From Marisa cornuarietis (taxonomy: Eukaryota; Mollusca; Gastropoda; Architaenioglossa; Ampullariidae): a DNA stretch of 64,000 nucleotides. This document shows positions 50,101 through 61,560 of this stretch, in pieces (position 1 is the first letter of the stretch; every line of letters starts with the position of its first letter). The notes below the pieces were generated by a model. That model was not told the origin of the DNA. It did no database searches and worked only from the letters and a program-made list of their open reading frames with translations. A program made the translations under genes and the position numbers. The stretch is taken from positions 806,001 to 870,000 of the forward strand of contig SMMW01000601.1 in the NCBI GenBank assembly GCA_004794655.1, in the 5' to 3' direction.

Positions 50101-51481
50101 GTCGATTTTCGCCGACACCTAGAAAGACCCTTTCCATGCAACAGGAGCTAAATTACTTCACCGCCCAAACGACAGCTGCTTCGCTTCGACTGAAAGCACG
50201 CTGTTTCTAATCTAAGAAGAAAGAGAGAGAAAGAAAAAAAAAACTTGAGAGATCTTTCCGCCGTATCTACAGTAGTAACAGGGTACGAAACGTGTTGTTT
50301 AAGATCAAGACAAAAAAATAATGCAGTTTCATTCCATAGAGACAACCGGGGTGGGGTTTTTTTTTCGGGGGGGGGGGCGTGTGGAGGCGATGCCCCCGAA
50401 TTCCCCCCCCCCCTTCACTGAACTAAGTGCAGTAGTAAAGGTACAGTCTTCTGGACTGGCACCGTGCAGACCCTTTTAATCACACCCCTCGCCGTAGATC
50501 GAAAAATCAAAGGACGGGGGAGGCAATGAACAGACATCTCCAATTTTGAACAAACGAGGGAAGAACTTCAGAAGGCAGGTCGGGAGAATTGCTTTTGCTC
50601 AGAGCTTTGTGATCTTCCGTCGCCGATCGATTTAAAAAAAAAAAAATCACGGAAGCCGTATTGCCCTCTTGCCGACCGCCCATTTTCAGACTTTCAAAGT
50701 AACCTAAGAAAAATTATACTATTTAATTAAATCTAAAATTGGGACAGCTCTGGTCGTGCAGTTTTTTTGCGCCTATTTTCTACACGGCGCAGCTGGGAAC
50801 ATGAAGGAGAATTGATCCGAAGTGAACGGAAGCGAATTATGCGTCCACTGTGTCTCGCAAGAGTCTGACCCCAGTGGCATGGTCCTATGCCCCCCCCCCC
50901 CTAGGTTTTCATGAAAATAATCTGAAGAGAGAGCTTTTGCCTGACAGAAATGTGTTACAACAAAATGTTCGTCCACCATAACAAGCTGTGGGTCAGAAGA
51001 TCGTGATACAGGATACTTAGTTTAAATCTCCCCCACAATACTTAAAACACATTTAAATACACGAATGTGCTGGTGAGTTTTTTTATATGATGCATAATGT
51101 TGGACTGGATGCAATAGTGGTATTATTTTATTTTTCAGTTTTACAGTTTATCACAAGCAGAGTGGGTTAGTCTAAACAAGCAATTTGACAAAAAGTACTG
51201 CTCACGTTAACTGTTCACTTACAAGGGCAACCTCTTTTAGTAGTCAATTGATGATCGTAGGGTTTATAATAGAGCACTTGACTGTAATTTGTAAGTCAAT
51301 ATAATAAAATGTGAACCAGGGTAACAAAGTTAGAGCCAGGAAGCCATGATAGAAAAGAATTTTTGGACCCAATCACGACTTTGTAAAGGAACGTATCTTC
51401 AAAGACTGCTTCTTCGCAATTTCGTTTAGGTTAATGAAAATGCGCTGTCTCTTCCGTTCTCTCTCTCTCTTCCCTGCTCAA

Positions 51482-51515
<34 letters not shown>

Positions 51516-54500
51516 GCGCGCGCGCACACACACACACACACACAATTTCTCTCTCTCGCTCTCTTTCCTGCTCGCTCACTCGCTTGCTCTCTCCTGCACC
51601 TGCATCGCACATGTTGAACACGTCACTGTAGCGTTAAGGCGAGCCGCTTTCCCCTTTGATGGGTTGGTGGTGGTGGTGGTGGGGGGGGGAGGCTGTACGC
51701 GCTAAAATACCACCATACGCGCTCGCATTCGCGCATGTGCCGTGTCGTCACTTCCGCCGACAGGCATCGCCAACTGGTGAGAGAAGTGCAAGGTCCTGCT
51801 TCTAGCTTCGAAACAATTGCAGCCTTCCCGTTTTATACTCCACTTGCTCTCGTTAATTAACACAATCACCGCCTCGGCATTATCGCCGCTAAAACACAAT
51901 GTCGGCTTCCAGATATACGCGAGTATCCATATAACCGTCAGTAAATAAAGATTTTTTTTCATCTTTCAATTCGTTACTTTTGCCTTTCTTTTGATGTATC
52001 AGGACTGTTGTTTAAGAAAATTGTATATATAATACTCCTCTGCACAGTCACGTTTCCTAATTTCTAGTTCTTCAAGATCTACATAGAAATCTAAGCGTTT
52101 AGCTTAATGCAAATGGATTTTTTTAAATTGATTTTTTACTCCAGATTAATACTTTGCTACTTTGTGTTTCAAGCTTGCAATTCTTTTGTTGGTTTCATAC
52201 CTTTTGGAGCCGAGTGTTCTTTTTTCATTAATCTTATCGCATTAAGACCAAGACGGATGGAGCAAAACAAACGTCTTTTCCTCCCATTTGGCGAATGTGT
52301 TAGCCAACACTTCGTTCTCAGAACCCCAACTCCAAAAGTGAACCTATAAGGAAATCTGCTCTCAAGTTTGGAGGATAAATCTGTGAGTAGGCTGATGTGC
52401 CTTTGTTGTAACAGGTAAGCTGGCAATCTTCTGAAAGCCTTTCATGTGCACCGCTGCAAGCTTCCCCTTCATCTTGCTTTCTCAAGCCGCCCTCGAGGAT
52501 GTTGCTTAACACGATTATGACCGTTTTGCTGCGGGTGCACAATATTGTGCACTTGATACCGAAAACACCCATGAAATCGTTCGGTGATTTAGATGCAGGC
52601 CTTTATACTAGAGGGCGCTGGTGCCACATGCGTTGTGGATACCCGTCAGCTCTCCACTACGTTTGGAGCCATGCATCGTTTCCTTGGATGTTTTACGAAT
52701 GTAATAAAAAGAAGCAAACAATAAACAAATGTTTGTCGTCGTCAACGACGTGACATGGCATCTTACTCGATTTTTTTTTAAACCATCAACTTCTGTCAAA
52801 ATCTTCAAGTAGAGAAACCCTCTGGGATGAACCAACGTTCACCGCAATCATCCAACGTTTCCCGTTTCTTACAAGAAAGTGCGAGAGCTGCAAGGCTTCA
52901 CTCTGCTTCTTGAATCTTTCAAACGCCTTTTTTTTTCAAAGATAAGAAGAACCCAGTTTTAGAGGTCCCCGGAGACTTACTGACGGTTAACGAGGGACCG
53001 GAAAAGCACACCAAAGAGCTTTTACCGCGCCGACCTCTCCTCTCGCTGCTATCTTGAGTGGATCGTGACTTTTAACTTCTTTTTTGTAGATAAACTCTGC
53101 AAGACCAGAGAACTTGTGGAGCGAAAGAACTCCAGCCAGGACGCTCTTGAAGTGTACGGGAAAGCATGATCTGATTTTCCATCTGTCTTTCCAGACTAGC
53201 AGACTTCAAAAGACCGCCAGGCCCATAAATATGATCAGGACTGGCTCTGAAAGAGCTATAATGTACGGTACGGAATACCGGGGTTCCTGTATATGCCAGG
53301 GAACTCGCAGGCAGCTCTGATAATCTTTGGAGCCGGCTTTGAAGTGAAACAGGAGCCTGCAGAATCTCGGCTGGCGGCTGGCGAGGCAGCAAACTTCACA
53401 GAAGCTCTCCCCTTTGATCTGCTAATTAAATGACCCGCAGTTGCAGCATAGATTCTGGCAAAAATGGTCCATTTCTCTTGAGAAAAAAAAAGGAAAAACA
53501 TCAAGGCGGGTTTGAAGGGGGGTCCCTTAGTGGGGTGGGGAGGGAGGTAAGGGGGCCATGTGTTGCTGTATTTCGACGACCAGGAAAACATTTGAGTTCA
53601 TAGGACTGCTACTGCGAAGACGCAATGAGTAAGAGGGAGAAGAAAGCGAGTGAGAGAGGAAGAAATGGGTGAGTTTCTATTTTGTATCTCCCTTACTAAC
53701 ACATCCACCGCACGCTACACACATGTCGAGAGTTGAGTTTAAGTTGAGAGTCCAGTTGCCATGGGTATTTTTTTAAATCTCTGGGAAAAGGGATGAAATA
53801 GTCAACTATACGTTTTGTAGAAAAGTAGTACTGTCCAACAATAAGGAGATTTTCTTCGAGGGCAATGTAGCAATGCTAGAACAGATTTCTTCAGAGACAG
53901 CTTTCTGAAGTTCGTATCGCCTTTTAAAAAAAAAAATCACAGTAGTTTATGTGTAATCCAGTATTTCAAAAAGGGAGGAAAGTTTATGCTGATACTGTAG
54001 GGCCTGTGATCTCTTTACTGATTTATATCGCTGATTGTACTGAACAGGTGAAAGGAATAACAAATATTTAGATTAATGCATGATCAAAATGCAGAATTGC
54101 GAACATGACCCGTCTTTGGAAGAAGTTACAAAGCTGTTCCTCTGGAACCAAAAGACCAAAAATGATTACCAACAGAATGTATTCTTTTATTCCGTCATCA
54201 TCTCATTTGAAGCTTTCGATGTTTAAGAGTTGTACAAGCATGATGTTACGAACGCCAATATTGAAACTTCTAGAAGAAGCGCATTGCAGCTATTTTTAGC
54301 AAGCTGCTTCGGCTATTCGGAGAGCAGCCGCCATGTTTGTCTAATGTGAAATCGCTCTGACTCTCGGCTGCAATATTTAAAGAGCTTAAGGCACGTGGCC
54401 AGGAATGCAGCTGAAAAATCACATACCATTTTTAGCTCAATACAACACTCTACTGCATCGTGATGTTAAAATAAATAAATAAATAAATAAAACTGCGTGG

Positions 54501-55004
54501 GTGGGTTTTGCGGATCTAAAACACTTTCGCCACTGCGTCTGCGCGACCTTTGACCAAATAGCGTTGCATAGCATTCCAAGCAATTCTAAAACGATTAAAC
54601 GCGCACACACACACACACACACACCCCCACAGAGCCGTGTCTGCTTTTCAGATGATTTGCTGCATATTCTACGAAAGAACTGTTGCAGTCGTTGGTAAAG
54701 ATGCACACTAGATGTAGTAGGCTTTCATAGTGCATAGACTGGTTGAGTAAGGTTTAAGGGCAGCTGGGGTTGCGCCTGAGGTATTTGACGTTACAGCCCC
54801 CGGAAGTAGGTTCAGGGCGGTAATGAAGCGTCGCTCAACTTCGGAGTCGGCGGAGATAACGTAATTAGCTTGCGTGGAAAATATAAATAGACATGTGTGC
54901 GTGAAACTGCCTGCACACACATCACCTCGCCGCTCTTCCACGTCCTCCTGAATCTTCATCTCTAACCCGCTCCCCTCAACCATTCTCTCTTTCTCTCTCT
55001 CTCT

Positions 55005-55080
<76 letters not shown>

Positions 55081-55220
55081 TTTACTAATGTTAGTATGGA
55101 GATACTATGTAGTTAGTAAATTTTATTTCGTTTGATGTTAAATGTTATTTTTTTAGTATAAAGAATGTATTTAGGGCCAAAAAAACTCCAAAACCTTTTT
55201 ATATTCTCTTTCTCTCTCTC

Positions 55221-55285
<65 letters not shown>

Positions 55286-57968
55286 GGTTCGTAGAGGCCC
55301 GTTCAGCAAATTTAATAACGAAATAACTTTGATGATTTTTCTCAAACAATGCAAATGGGTTTATGCCTTTGAACAAGGCTGTCTACTGTATTAGAGCTGC
55401 TAGTAAACCTGTGAGCTACATAATTCAAACCAATCGTCTAGTTTAGGGGATATGAAAACACAATACTGTAACTAGTTTCCACCAAAGACAGCAGTACAAT
55501 CAGATGGACAGCACTGAAGGTGATAAGGACTTAAGTCGGACTTTGCCATACAACTGCAAGGGAATGTCTATGCTAGTCCCCCTCCATCTCCTCCTCACGT
55601 TCTCTCCTTTATCTCCCTTCTCTCACCTCTCTTTCTGCTGGTTGCACCCCCTCTCCCAGTATCTCACACTGCTCCTGCCTTTGTCCTTCAACCATTCTTT
55701 AGTCTTTCAATTTTCCAGGTTTCATTTTCTGCCTTCTACTGACTCACCCACTCAAACCACCCACCCAACCACTAATTCACTCACTCACTTTCACTCGTGC
55801 TAACGTTTAGGAAAGAAGAAACCTTAAAAGATCTACAAACATCATTTCGTTAAACACTTGCTTACTTCCAGCAAACCTTTTTAAGTTAAACAACCAGGGC
55901 AAGGAAAACGAAAAATAAAAAAAAGCTGGCAAAAAACTCTTCAGCTACGAAAACTTCAGTGAAGGGGAAAGTACTTACTAAACTGCTTCCACTTGAGGGC
56001 CTGCTATGCGGCAGCACCCCTGCGTTGAGAGGTAGCGTACAGGAGGGGAAGTCTCGTCTAGAAGAGGAGATGGTAAGAGGTGATCCAAGATGAAAGAAGC
56101 CCAGAGACGCGGGAACACCTGGTTCTTCTTTCACCGTGAGGCTGAGAGCGGCGGCAGGCAAAGGAAGGCGAGGAAGGAGAGGCATTCAAACGACTGCAGA
56201 TATCGATCGGTGATGAAAAATGAGGGAGGATTTAAAAAAAAAATGGGGAAGGAGGATAAACCCACCCCTCCTTACCTACCAAGAAAACCCCCCCCCCCCA
56301 GCTTGTAATGAAATCTGTTGGGAATTTCGTCATCAACAGCGGACTGCATATTTAAGAGGTCTTGCAAAAGCGTATTTGTATTTCCAGGGGGATGTTTTTT
56401 TATATTTTAACAAAAGTGTCTTCCGTTCCTGCGAACAGTTAGGACACGGTATATCTTATTATAGAGACAGCTTTCCAACTGCTGCTTGAAAACTGGTCAA
56501 GGTTGAATTTGGGTGGGAAAACCCCCCAACGGCAAAGGCTGCAGAAGAGGTCACTTTATAACTCCCATATTCTTTGTCTGAAGTTCGAATAAAGAAGTGA
56601 TGAAATCTGAAAACATCTGGACTCCTCGGTGCGAAGTGCGACGTCACGTGGTACCTTTTCCCCGAGTGCGAGAACAGATCAGGTCTAAACAAGTGCGGTT
56701 GGTGCTCTCAAGGTTTTATACAATCCAGAGACAAAAGAGCAAGTCATTAGCTCTATGTGTCTACACACTGGTCGAGCTAACCGTCGCTTCCTCGAATCGC
56801 ACGAAGACACAAGCGCCCAACAAGAACAAGGAATCCACGGTTAAAAGAAACAACCACGGGCCATCCGATGCCTACCACGTCCAGGTCATGTGAACATCAC
56901 TCGAGAAATCAACAGCATAAATACCAAGCAACAAAATAAATAAGATTATTGTGGCTTCTACTTTGAGCACCAACGGTAAAGCGTCCTACTCCTGCTTGTT
57001 CACTTAATCGCACCTTAGGGAGATTAACCAGACACATGCTTACAAATAAATAAATAAATACGGTGGCGCATTGTCGACGAACTGTATGTTCTTTGGCGCG
57101 ACACCAGTCAAGCACGCAGTATTTTCGCCACGCAAACCTTGCCACAGTAGCATCCAAAATAAAAACACTAAGCAGCCTCCATGTGTCGGTGCATCTAAAG
57201 GGTCCATGTCGCCATCTATGTATGTAGCCATGTAGTCATGTAGCCATGTAGAATGAGCTGCCAGTGAGTCTTGCAGGGGCTAACAGCTGTTTTCTCATTT
57301 AAAGAAACCGCTCAAGTAGCTGCTGTACATGGAGGCAGCGACAGAAATAACAGCCCTAAATTAACTAATCTCCACACGGGAACCCCCGTACACGTGTGTG
57401 TACAGATTTAGTGCCATGCGCCGGGCAGGATCCCCCCACCCTGACACCAACGTACCCTTCCCCACCCTAATGCACGCTTACCCCAGAAGGCTGGCCTAGT
57501 AGACAAGACCCTCCCAGGCTCCACAGCACTAGCACGTGCAACGCGCACGCCTTTGCCGTTCAGTGTAAGGTAGACAACTCTTACATGTTCGGTTCAAGGA
57601 ACGCTACTCCTGTCTGCCGCCTGGCGGGTCGAAGTGCTAGGGAAGGAATCACAGCATCTCCTTGCATCTTACGTGAGGTCTAATAGGGAACAAAGGTAGC
57701 AGACAAGGGTGAAAAAGAACCTTACTAAGTGTGTATGTGTATTTGTGAGTAGGGGCGGGGGAGGAAGTGATGGCCGTTTCTTCAGGAGGTTCATTGAAAG
57801 TGCCGTGCATAAGTTTTACATTGTTATACTTCTTTTATGCCAGTATATGAATTTAGTATTTCGTCAGTGTAAATAAACTGTAGCTGGCTGAGTGTAAACT
57901 AGCATTTGTCTATATGGAGATTGTGTGTGTCGCTCACCTCTTACGTCGTCCATGTATTTTACGTGTGT

Positions 57969-58027
<59 letters not shown>

Positions 58028-58330
58028 TAGCGTGTTAAACAGAAATTTGAAAGTCACAAATTGTTTTACTCGCTTACAAAGCCTATTTACAGAGCAAGTC
58101 CCAAATTGTCTCTTTCTCTCTCGCTTTATCTTGATTGTCCTTCAGTCTATACCGGTCTCGCCTTTTTGTGGTAAAAATAGTATTGGCTACCTAAAAATGT
58201 TTGCGTGACATAAAAATGCCTTGCTCGTGTGCATTGTGTAACGTAAAAAAAATGTAGAAGCTGAATAAAATTAATAATTTACTAATTTTAAAATATTAAA
58301 ACATGTTTGTATTTAAGCCCGTGTCTGTGT

Positions 58331-58376
<46 letters not shown>

Positions 58377-60135
58377 GCTGGTTGTATCATGCGTATCTGT
58401 GCGTGGATATAAGTTTCGTCTTTTAGGAACTTTCAAATTTGTGAAACTAACATTAAAAAGTACAAATCCTATGCCCATCCCTTCAACTCTCTGTACTGCA
58501 TTTTTTTTACTTCTTTCTCACTCTTGCTTCTTTACGGAAAAACTTTAGAACTATTTTACCCCGTCGTTTTAGCATAATAAATACTTAATAGAAGCATCAC
58601 CATCCTCAGTAAGAAACACTTTGATTTCTGGGATTAATTTGTGTTCACTGCATTATCGTGTATTCTTAGAATTATTTTATTGAGTGGGACGTGTGTATCT
58701 GCGTGGGGAGGGGAGGGGTAGTTATATATATATATATGCATAATGAACTTGTGATATGTCAACTTCATTTGTAAGTGTTCATGTGTGAGCCGAAGACATA
58801 TTTCAGTTCTGATCTTTTCTATGTACAGACAATAAAGATTAATTGGTTAATCGATCTCCATTTATCGATCTATGTATGCAGCTAGTTATTACTCCTCCTC
58901 TTTTTTTTGTATCTTCTTTTCCTCTCTGCAGCACACAGATACACACACCGCTTCTATTCCTTTTGTAATCAGACGCATCCATGGGTGGGGTCGTGAAATG
59001 TTCATGTTTACTTGACCTGATGCTAAGCTAGGCCACATCCTGTTGACCCGATACTTTCTGTCGTTAATGAAACGCTGTAGGACATTTGATTCTCTATCAT
59101 TTCCAAGCTTCAGGTGGTGCTACAAATAGTAAACATCAGTTGTTTCCGTTCTGTTTTACATAACATGGATTATGTACTGACTATTTGATAAAAGGATGGC
59201 TGATAATTTGATACAACTTAAATTACACAGGTTACAACTATCTCCCACATTTGAGGACCCTCCCCCCCCCAAAAAAAAAGCCTTAGCTATAAATAGAGGT
59301 GTGCACGTTCTCGAAAGTAATAATCAAATAAGACAGATGTAAAACTTTAAAATAATAATGTTCTTCTCCTCCAAGGACATTAGTACCTTATGCCTTTTGT
59401 TATGATGGATGTGTGTGTATGTGTCCTTGTGTGTGTGTGTGTGTCCTTGTGTGTGTGTGTCCTTGTGTGTGTGAGAGAGAGAAATCTCTCTCTCTTTCTA
59501 TATATATATATAGAGAGAGAGAGAAAGACCCAGACTGACTGGAGCTCAAACCTAGATATTGTATTTAAATTCTTCATAGAGGTTATGTTGTTTGGGAGCA
59601 AAATATAGAAGCATAGCCAGAGAGAAAGAGAGAAATAGAAAGAAAAGAAAAAAAGGAAGATAGAGAGAATGGGGTTAGTAAATTACCTGATTACTGAAAA
59701 TGTGTCTTGTCAACTATTTTTACGTTTTATGGAAATAGGAGTGGGAGAAGCGTGGGCGTGGGGTGAGGAGAAGGTCAGTTGTGCTTTTCAGAGACAACAG
59801 AACCATGTTATAAACAAAAGACTACAAACACAGCACACAGTGTCATTCTGTTCGTCTTGTGAGGCTGGCTGTGTCATATGTCCTTAAGATCAGGGAGAGT
59901 TGTACGTGACTCACCTCGTTTTAAAACTTTGGAAATGGATCTTTTTTTGGAAGTACAGTTCCATCGCCTGTCACGAAACTGGTACTGGCATTCCAGAAGG
60001 GCCAGACGAGCGCCTTTGGCCACCTCTTCCACGATCTCCGGCTCATTGCGACAGATTTTGCGTTGCTTTCCAACCAGTCGCCTCGACTTCCGACAGATAC
60101 TGTTCGGATCCATCACTAGTGGACTTCCCACCGCC
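36366..60135 (-). CDS. Wnt6: Wnt6 secreted ligand, 5' partial (first exon not found)
   Basis: Minus-strand coding exons: 59915-60135, 37336-37616 and 36366-36827 (320 complete codons, plus two split by introns). The product is a secreted, lipid-modified Wnt ligand. Wnt6 identity rests on AVGSPLVMDPNSICRKSRRL at the mature N-terminus (human WNT6 has AVGSPLVMDPTSICRKARRL), on TRESAFLYAITAAGVVYAVTQACS with a GLLQC block (human ..TAAGASHAVTQACSMGELLQC), and on EWGGCGDNVEFG. The acylated Ser in CKCHGLSGSC and the Cys-rich C-terminus are intact. NCT after RRW is an N-glycosylation sequon. Intron phases are 2 (inferred), 1 and 0, as in Wnt1. The signal-peptide exon should end in TG before a donor and should lie to the right of 60135. 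It runs convergent to Wnt1. Confidence 0.93.
36828..37335 (-). other. Wnt6 intron 3 (phase 0, 508 bp)
   Basis: Short intron. Its first ~105 bp are a 26-bp minisatellite that includes the splice donor. The rest is unremarkable AT-rich DNA. Confidence 0.85.
37231..37352 (-). repeat. 26-bp minisatellite repeating the Wnt6 exon-3 splice donor
   Basis: Four full 26-bp units (37231-37256, 37257-37282, 37283-37308, 37309-37334) plus a partial unit that is the end of exon 3. On the minus strand each junction reads GGGCGGGACGAAGG then GTAACGTCAC or a near variant. Exon codons for Glu-Ala-Gly-Arg-Arg are therefore part of the repeated unit, and GT donors occur at 37335, 37309, 37283 and 37257. Confidence 0.93.
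37336..37616 (-). CDS. Wnt6: Wnt6 coding exon 3
   Basis: Minus-strand acceptor CTGTGTTTCTCAG ends at 37617 and donor GTAACG starts at 37335. The first two bases complete an Asp codon, then TRESAFLYAIT, QACSLGGLLQCTCQ, EWEWGGCGDNVEFG, SREFMDARRRKKRGR and HNNEAGRR. Phase 1 in, phase 0 out. GC content is far above the flanking introns. The 3' edge is embedded in a minisatellite. Confidence 0.95.
38072..38169. repeat. (CT)n(AC)n compound microsatellite
   Basis: CT run, then AC, a GAAA interruption, and AC again. Confidence 0.95.
38885..38975. repeat. possible LINE/SINE tail fragment
   Basis: 'taataataactggatttataaagct' followed by 'cgagctcagtgcgctgcac' resembles the GCGCT-TTATAAA-(TAA)n tails found on decayed retroposons. 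Weak. Confidence 0.25.
40231..40284. repeat. (AC)n microsatellite
   Basis: About 27 AC units. Confidence 0.97.
40505..40560 (-). repeat. LINE-like 3' tail (minus strand)
   Basis: On the minus strand: GGTAGAACGCTATATACATTTTTAATAGTAGTAGTA, a GCGCTATATA-type end followed by a trinucleotide tail, like the element end at 60395-60462. Confidence 0.4.
40886..40928. repeat. (GTCT)n microsatellite
   Basis: About 10-11 GTCT units. Confidence 0.95.
42333..42588. repeat. degenerate tandem repeat with CAGCTGTCAC / CCGTCAGG motifs
   Basis: AATGTAATTTGTAA followed by CTGAC occurs at 42333 and 42463. ATATAACAAC, CCGTCAGG(G/A)CATATA and CCAGCTGTCACA each recur within 250 bp. The copies are diverged, so unit length (about 60-130 bp) is uncertain. 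Confidence 0.6.
43037..43430 (+). repeat. dispersed ~400-bp repeat, copy B
   Basis: Counterpart of 12280-12680, same orientation on the plus strand and so antisense to Wnt6. Matching blocks run to 'ttcgtccgtgg' (copy A 'ttcgtggag'). Indels differ between copies, indicating old, independent insertions. Confidence 0.7.
44408..44482 (-). other. C-rich tract, strong G-quadruplex potential on the minus strand
   Basis: A 75-bp run of CCCC/CCCCC blocks separated by one to seven bases, within a GC-rich patch of about 700 bp (44.1-44.8 kb) in Wnt6 intron 2. The minus strand, which is the Wnt6 transcript strand, carries the G-runs. ORFs across it look like composition artefacts. Confidence 0.6.
45444..45512. 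repeat. (ACAG)n microsatellite
   Basis: About 17 GACA units. Confidence 0.97.
45680..46050 (+). mobile_element. C-terminal remnant of a non-LTR retrotransposon polyprotein
   Basis: The translation runs ..IFRLRTRHCNFNSH..LCRCGETNQTPQHLL, then a TAA where a Gln codon is expected, then SCP. After a frame change it continues VKLWESAADQQRRAQFAAKG. This order (RLRTGHC, a C-x-C-G zinc-like motif, QTPxHLLQxCP, KLWG..DLRRTAxF) is the familiar end of jockey/I-type ORF2 proteins after the RNase H domain. The stop and the frameshift show a dead copy. It lies antisense in Wnt6 intron 2. Confidence 0.75.
47125..47194. repeat. (CA)n microsatellite
   Basis: About 35 CA units. Confidence 0.97.
47500..47625. 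repeat. possible SINE body fragment
   Basis: 'tacggggtcaggtacccattcaatggccgggtaaactgggg' resembles the body of retroposons in marine invertebrates that precede a tRNA-like block, but no A/B boxes follow here. Weak, from general pattern memory. Confidence 0.25.
48048..48140 (+). other. G-rich patch with G-quadruplex potential
   Basis: Dense GGGGG, GGTGG and GGAGG blocks in Wnt6 intron 2. The 79-codon and 69-codon ORFs over it are low complexity. Confidence 0.45.
51483..51544. repeat. (CA)n(CG)n(CA)n microsatellite
   Basis: CA run interrupted by a pure CGCGCGCGCG stretch; alternating purine-pyrimidine DNA with Z-DNA potential. Confidence 0.95.
55009..55283. repeat. two (CA)n microsatellites, 55009-55078 and 55226-55283
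   Basis: Two CA arrays of about 35 and 29 units, each preceded by a CT run, separated by 147 bp. The similar CT-then-CA layout suggests either a local duplication or a shared origin. Confidence 0.9.
57963..58026. repeat. (GT)n microsatellite
   Basis: About 31 GT units, with a single GA near the start. Confidence 0.96.
58335..58374. repeat. (GT)n microsatellite
   Basis: About 20 GT units. Confidence 0.96.
59484..59526. repeat. CT-TA-GA perfect inverted repeat
   Basis: A TCTCTCTCTCTTTC arm, an alternating TATATATATATA centre and a GAGAGAGAGAGAAAG arm. Nearly self-complementary; may extrude as a cruciform. Confidence 0.8.
59915..60135 (-). CDS. Wnt6: Wnt6 coding exon 2 (mature N-terminus)
   Basis: Minus-strand acceptor TTTCTTAACACAG ends at 60136 and donor GTGAGT starts at 59914. 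The first G completes a split codon (Trp expected), then AVGSPLVMDPNSICRK, two cysteines typical of Wnt6, the ARLALLECQYQFRDRRWNC signature and VLKR. Phase 2 in, phase 1 out. Beyond the donor, the frame continues about 13 codons to a stop, which is intronic read-through. Confidence 0.95.
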
Positions 60136-60394
60136 CTGTGTTAAGAAAAACAATTTATTTCAATCTTAATTTGTTGTAGTTAAGTCACCACCTTTAAGAC
60201 TCACTTTTTCAGAACAGAGACTTCACTGCGACCCTGTCCTGGCCATGACCGTGTATAACGTGTGTCTGTATTTACCTTGTGTATGGGTAGCAGGGTAGGT
60301 GTGTCTGTTGTAGAAGTGAGCGTGTTCGTTACATGCGAGTATGGGTGCCTTGTATTAGTGATTCCCTTTATGTGGATAGGTCTGTCTATTACTT

Positions 60395-60462
60395 TTGTAA
60401 AACACTGAGCAAATCATTGGAAAAGCGCTATACAAATATTCAATATTATTTGTTGTTATTAG
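60395..60462 (+). repeat. LINE-like 3' tail
   Basis: 'ggaaaagcgctatacaaatattcaatattatt' is the type of GCGCTATA(C/T)AAAT end followed by ATT units that terminates many CR1/L2-like copies. No coding part is present. Confidence 0.45.
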
Positions 60463-61379
60463 ATTTTTCTCTTTTAAAGGTAAGATTAATGTTTGAATAA
60501 AGAGAGTTTTATCGTAAACAGGTATGATGCACAGAAAAGAGTGAGATATAATTAACAAGTTTGAGGTTTAACTATTTTTAAAATAAAAGATAACTCGGAT
60601 AATAATGTTTGTTAGCATCACGAACACAAGACGCAATCAAGAAAACCAGTACACTACTTTTAAGTCTACTTCTATTCCTGTCTTCTCCTGTTTCTATATT
60701 CCATTAGTTGGTAATGAATGTTGTGATAAAGGGTTAAATAGGTTGATAGATGTAGACAGATAAGGACAGTGAAATAGAAATACCAGAGTAATATTTTAAA
60801 ATCCCAGACGCTGCATTTGAATGGAGTGCTTTATTTTTTTGATGGGAGAAAATTGATCAAAGTCTCTGAGTAGCGTTTTCTATCAACACTTATTTCTTCT
60901 CGCTGTTATGCCAATTTTTCAGTATTCTTGATCAGTGCTGAGCCACCTCAATAATTCGTTATATTTTCAACTTCTTCCTGCATTCTTTATCATCGTCTAT
61001 TCTTGCCAGCCATTTTGCCAAAAAAGCTTAAAGTTCTGAATGACGGCGCGATACAGTACATACTCGGGGTTTGCAGCATTTCCCCAGCTTGCTCATCTGT
61101 CTTCCGAGCCATCCCACCACCATTAAGCAGGTAGCGACTAGCTCCCACACTATAATAAAGTTGTGTATGTCAACTGCTCAACATTTTCTTTTTTCCTTTT
61201 CTTATTCTTCTCACTTGCCTTATTTTACTTTCCTTCGTTCCTTCCTCTCTTGCCCTACCTTTCGCTTTTACGAGTGGCTCTCATTCTCTCTTCTCAGCTT
61301 TAAAAAAAAATTGGACTAAAAATGAAGAAGGGGCGGGGGGGGGGAAAACTAGTGCGATAGCTCAGTGATGGAGGTTTCG

Positions 61380-61560
61380 GATCACGTGACCTCCCAGACG
61401 TGACGTAGACGGGCCGCCGAAAGCTGTTGCGCGTGTGGACACTCGATCGCGCAAGTCCGCGCGCCGCGCGTGCGCTGTGTTTGCGAGCGTGAAGACATTG
61501 GGCGTTTAAACGCGGGACTCGCCATGCGCTGTAGGCGCTGCTGCTGGCTCAGAATCCATG
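61380..61560. promoter_or_regulatory. CpG-rich patch, possible promoter or enhancer
   Basis: About 180 bp dense in CpG (GCGCGTGTGG, CGATCGCGCAAG, GCGCGCCGCGCGTGCGC) with CACGTG at its left edge, in an otherwise AT-rich, CpG-poor flank 1.3 kb upstream of Wnt6 exon 2. It could be a Wnt6 5' regulatory element. No coding start with a signal peptide was found beside it. Confidence 0.3.

Larger units (their letters stand above)
37617..59914 (-). other. Wnt6 intron 2 (phase 1, about 22.3 kb)
   Basis: The largest intron in the window. It contains copy B of the ~400-bp repeat, a non-LTR retrotransposon remnant, degenerate 42.3-kb repeats, GC-rich patches at 44.1-44.8 and 48.0-48.1 kb, LINE-like tails and most of the long AC microsatellites. 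No nested gene was recognised. Its size makes it a plausible home for enhancers, but none can be pointed to. Confidence 0.8.
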
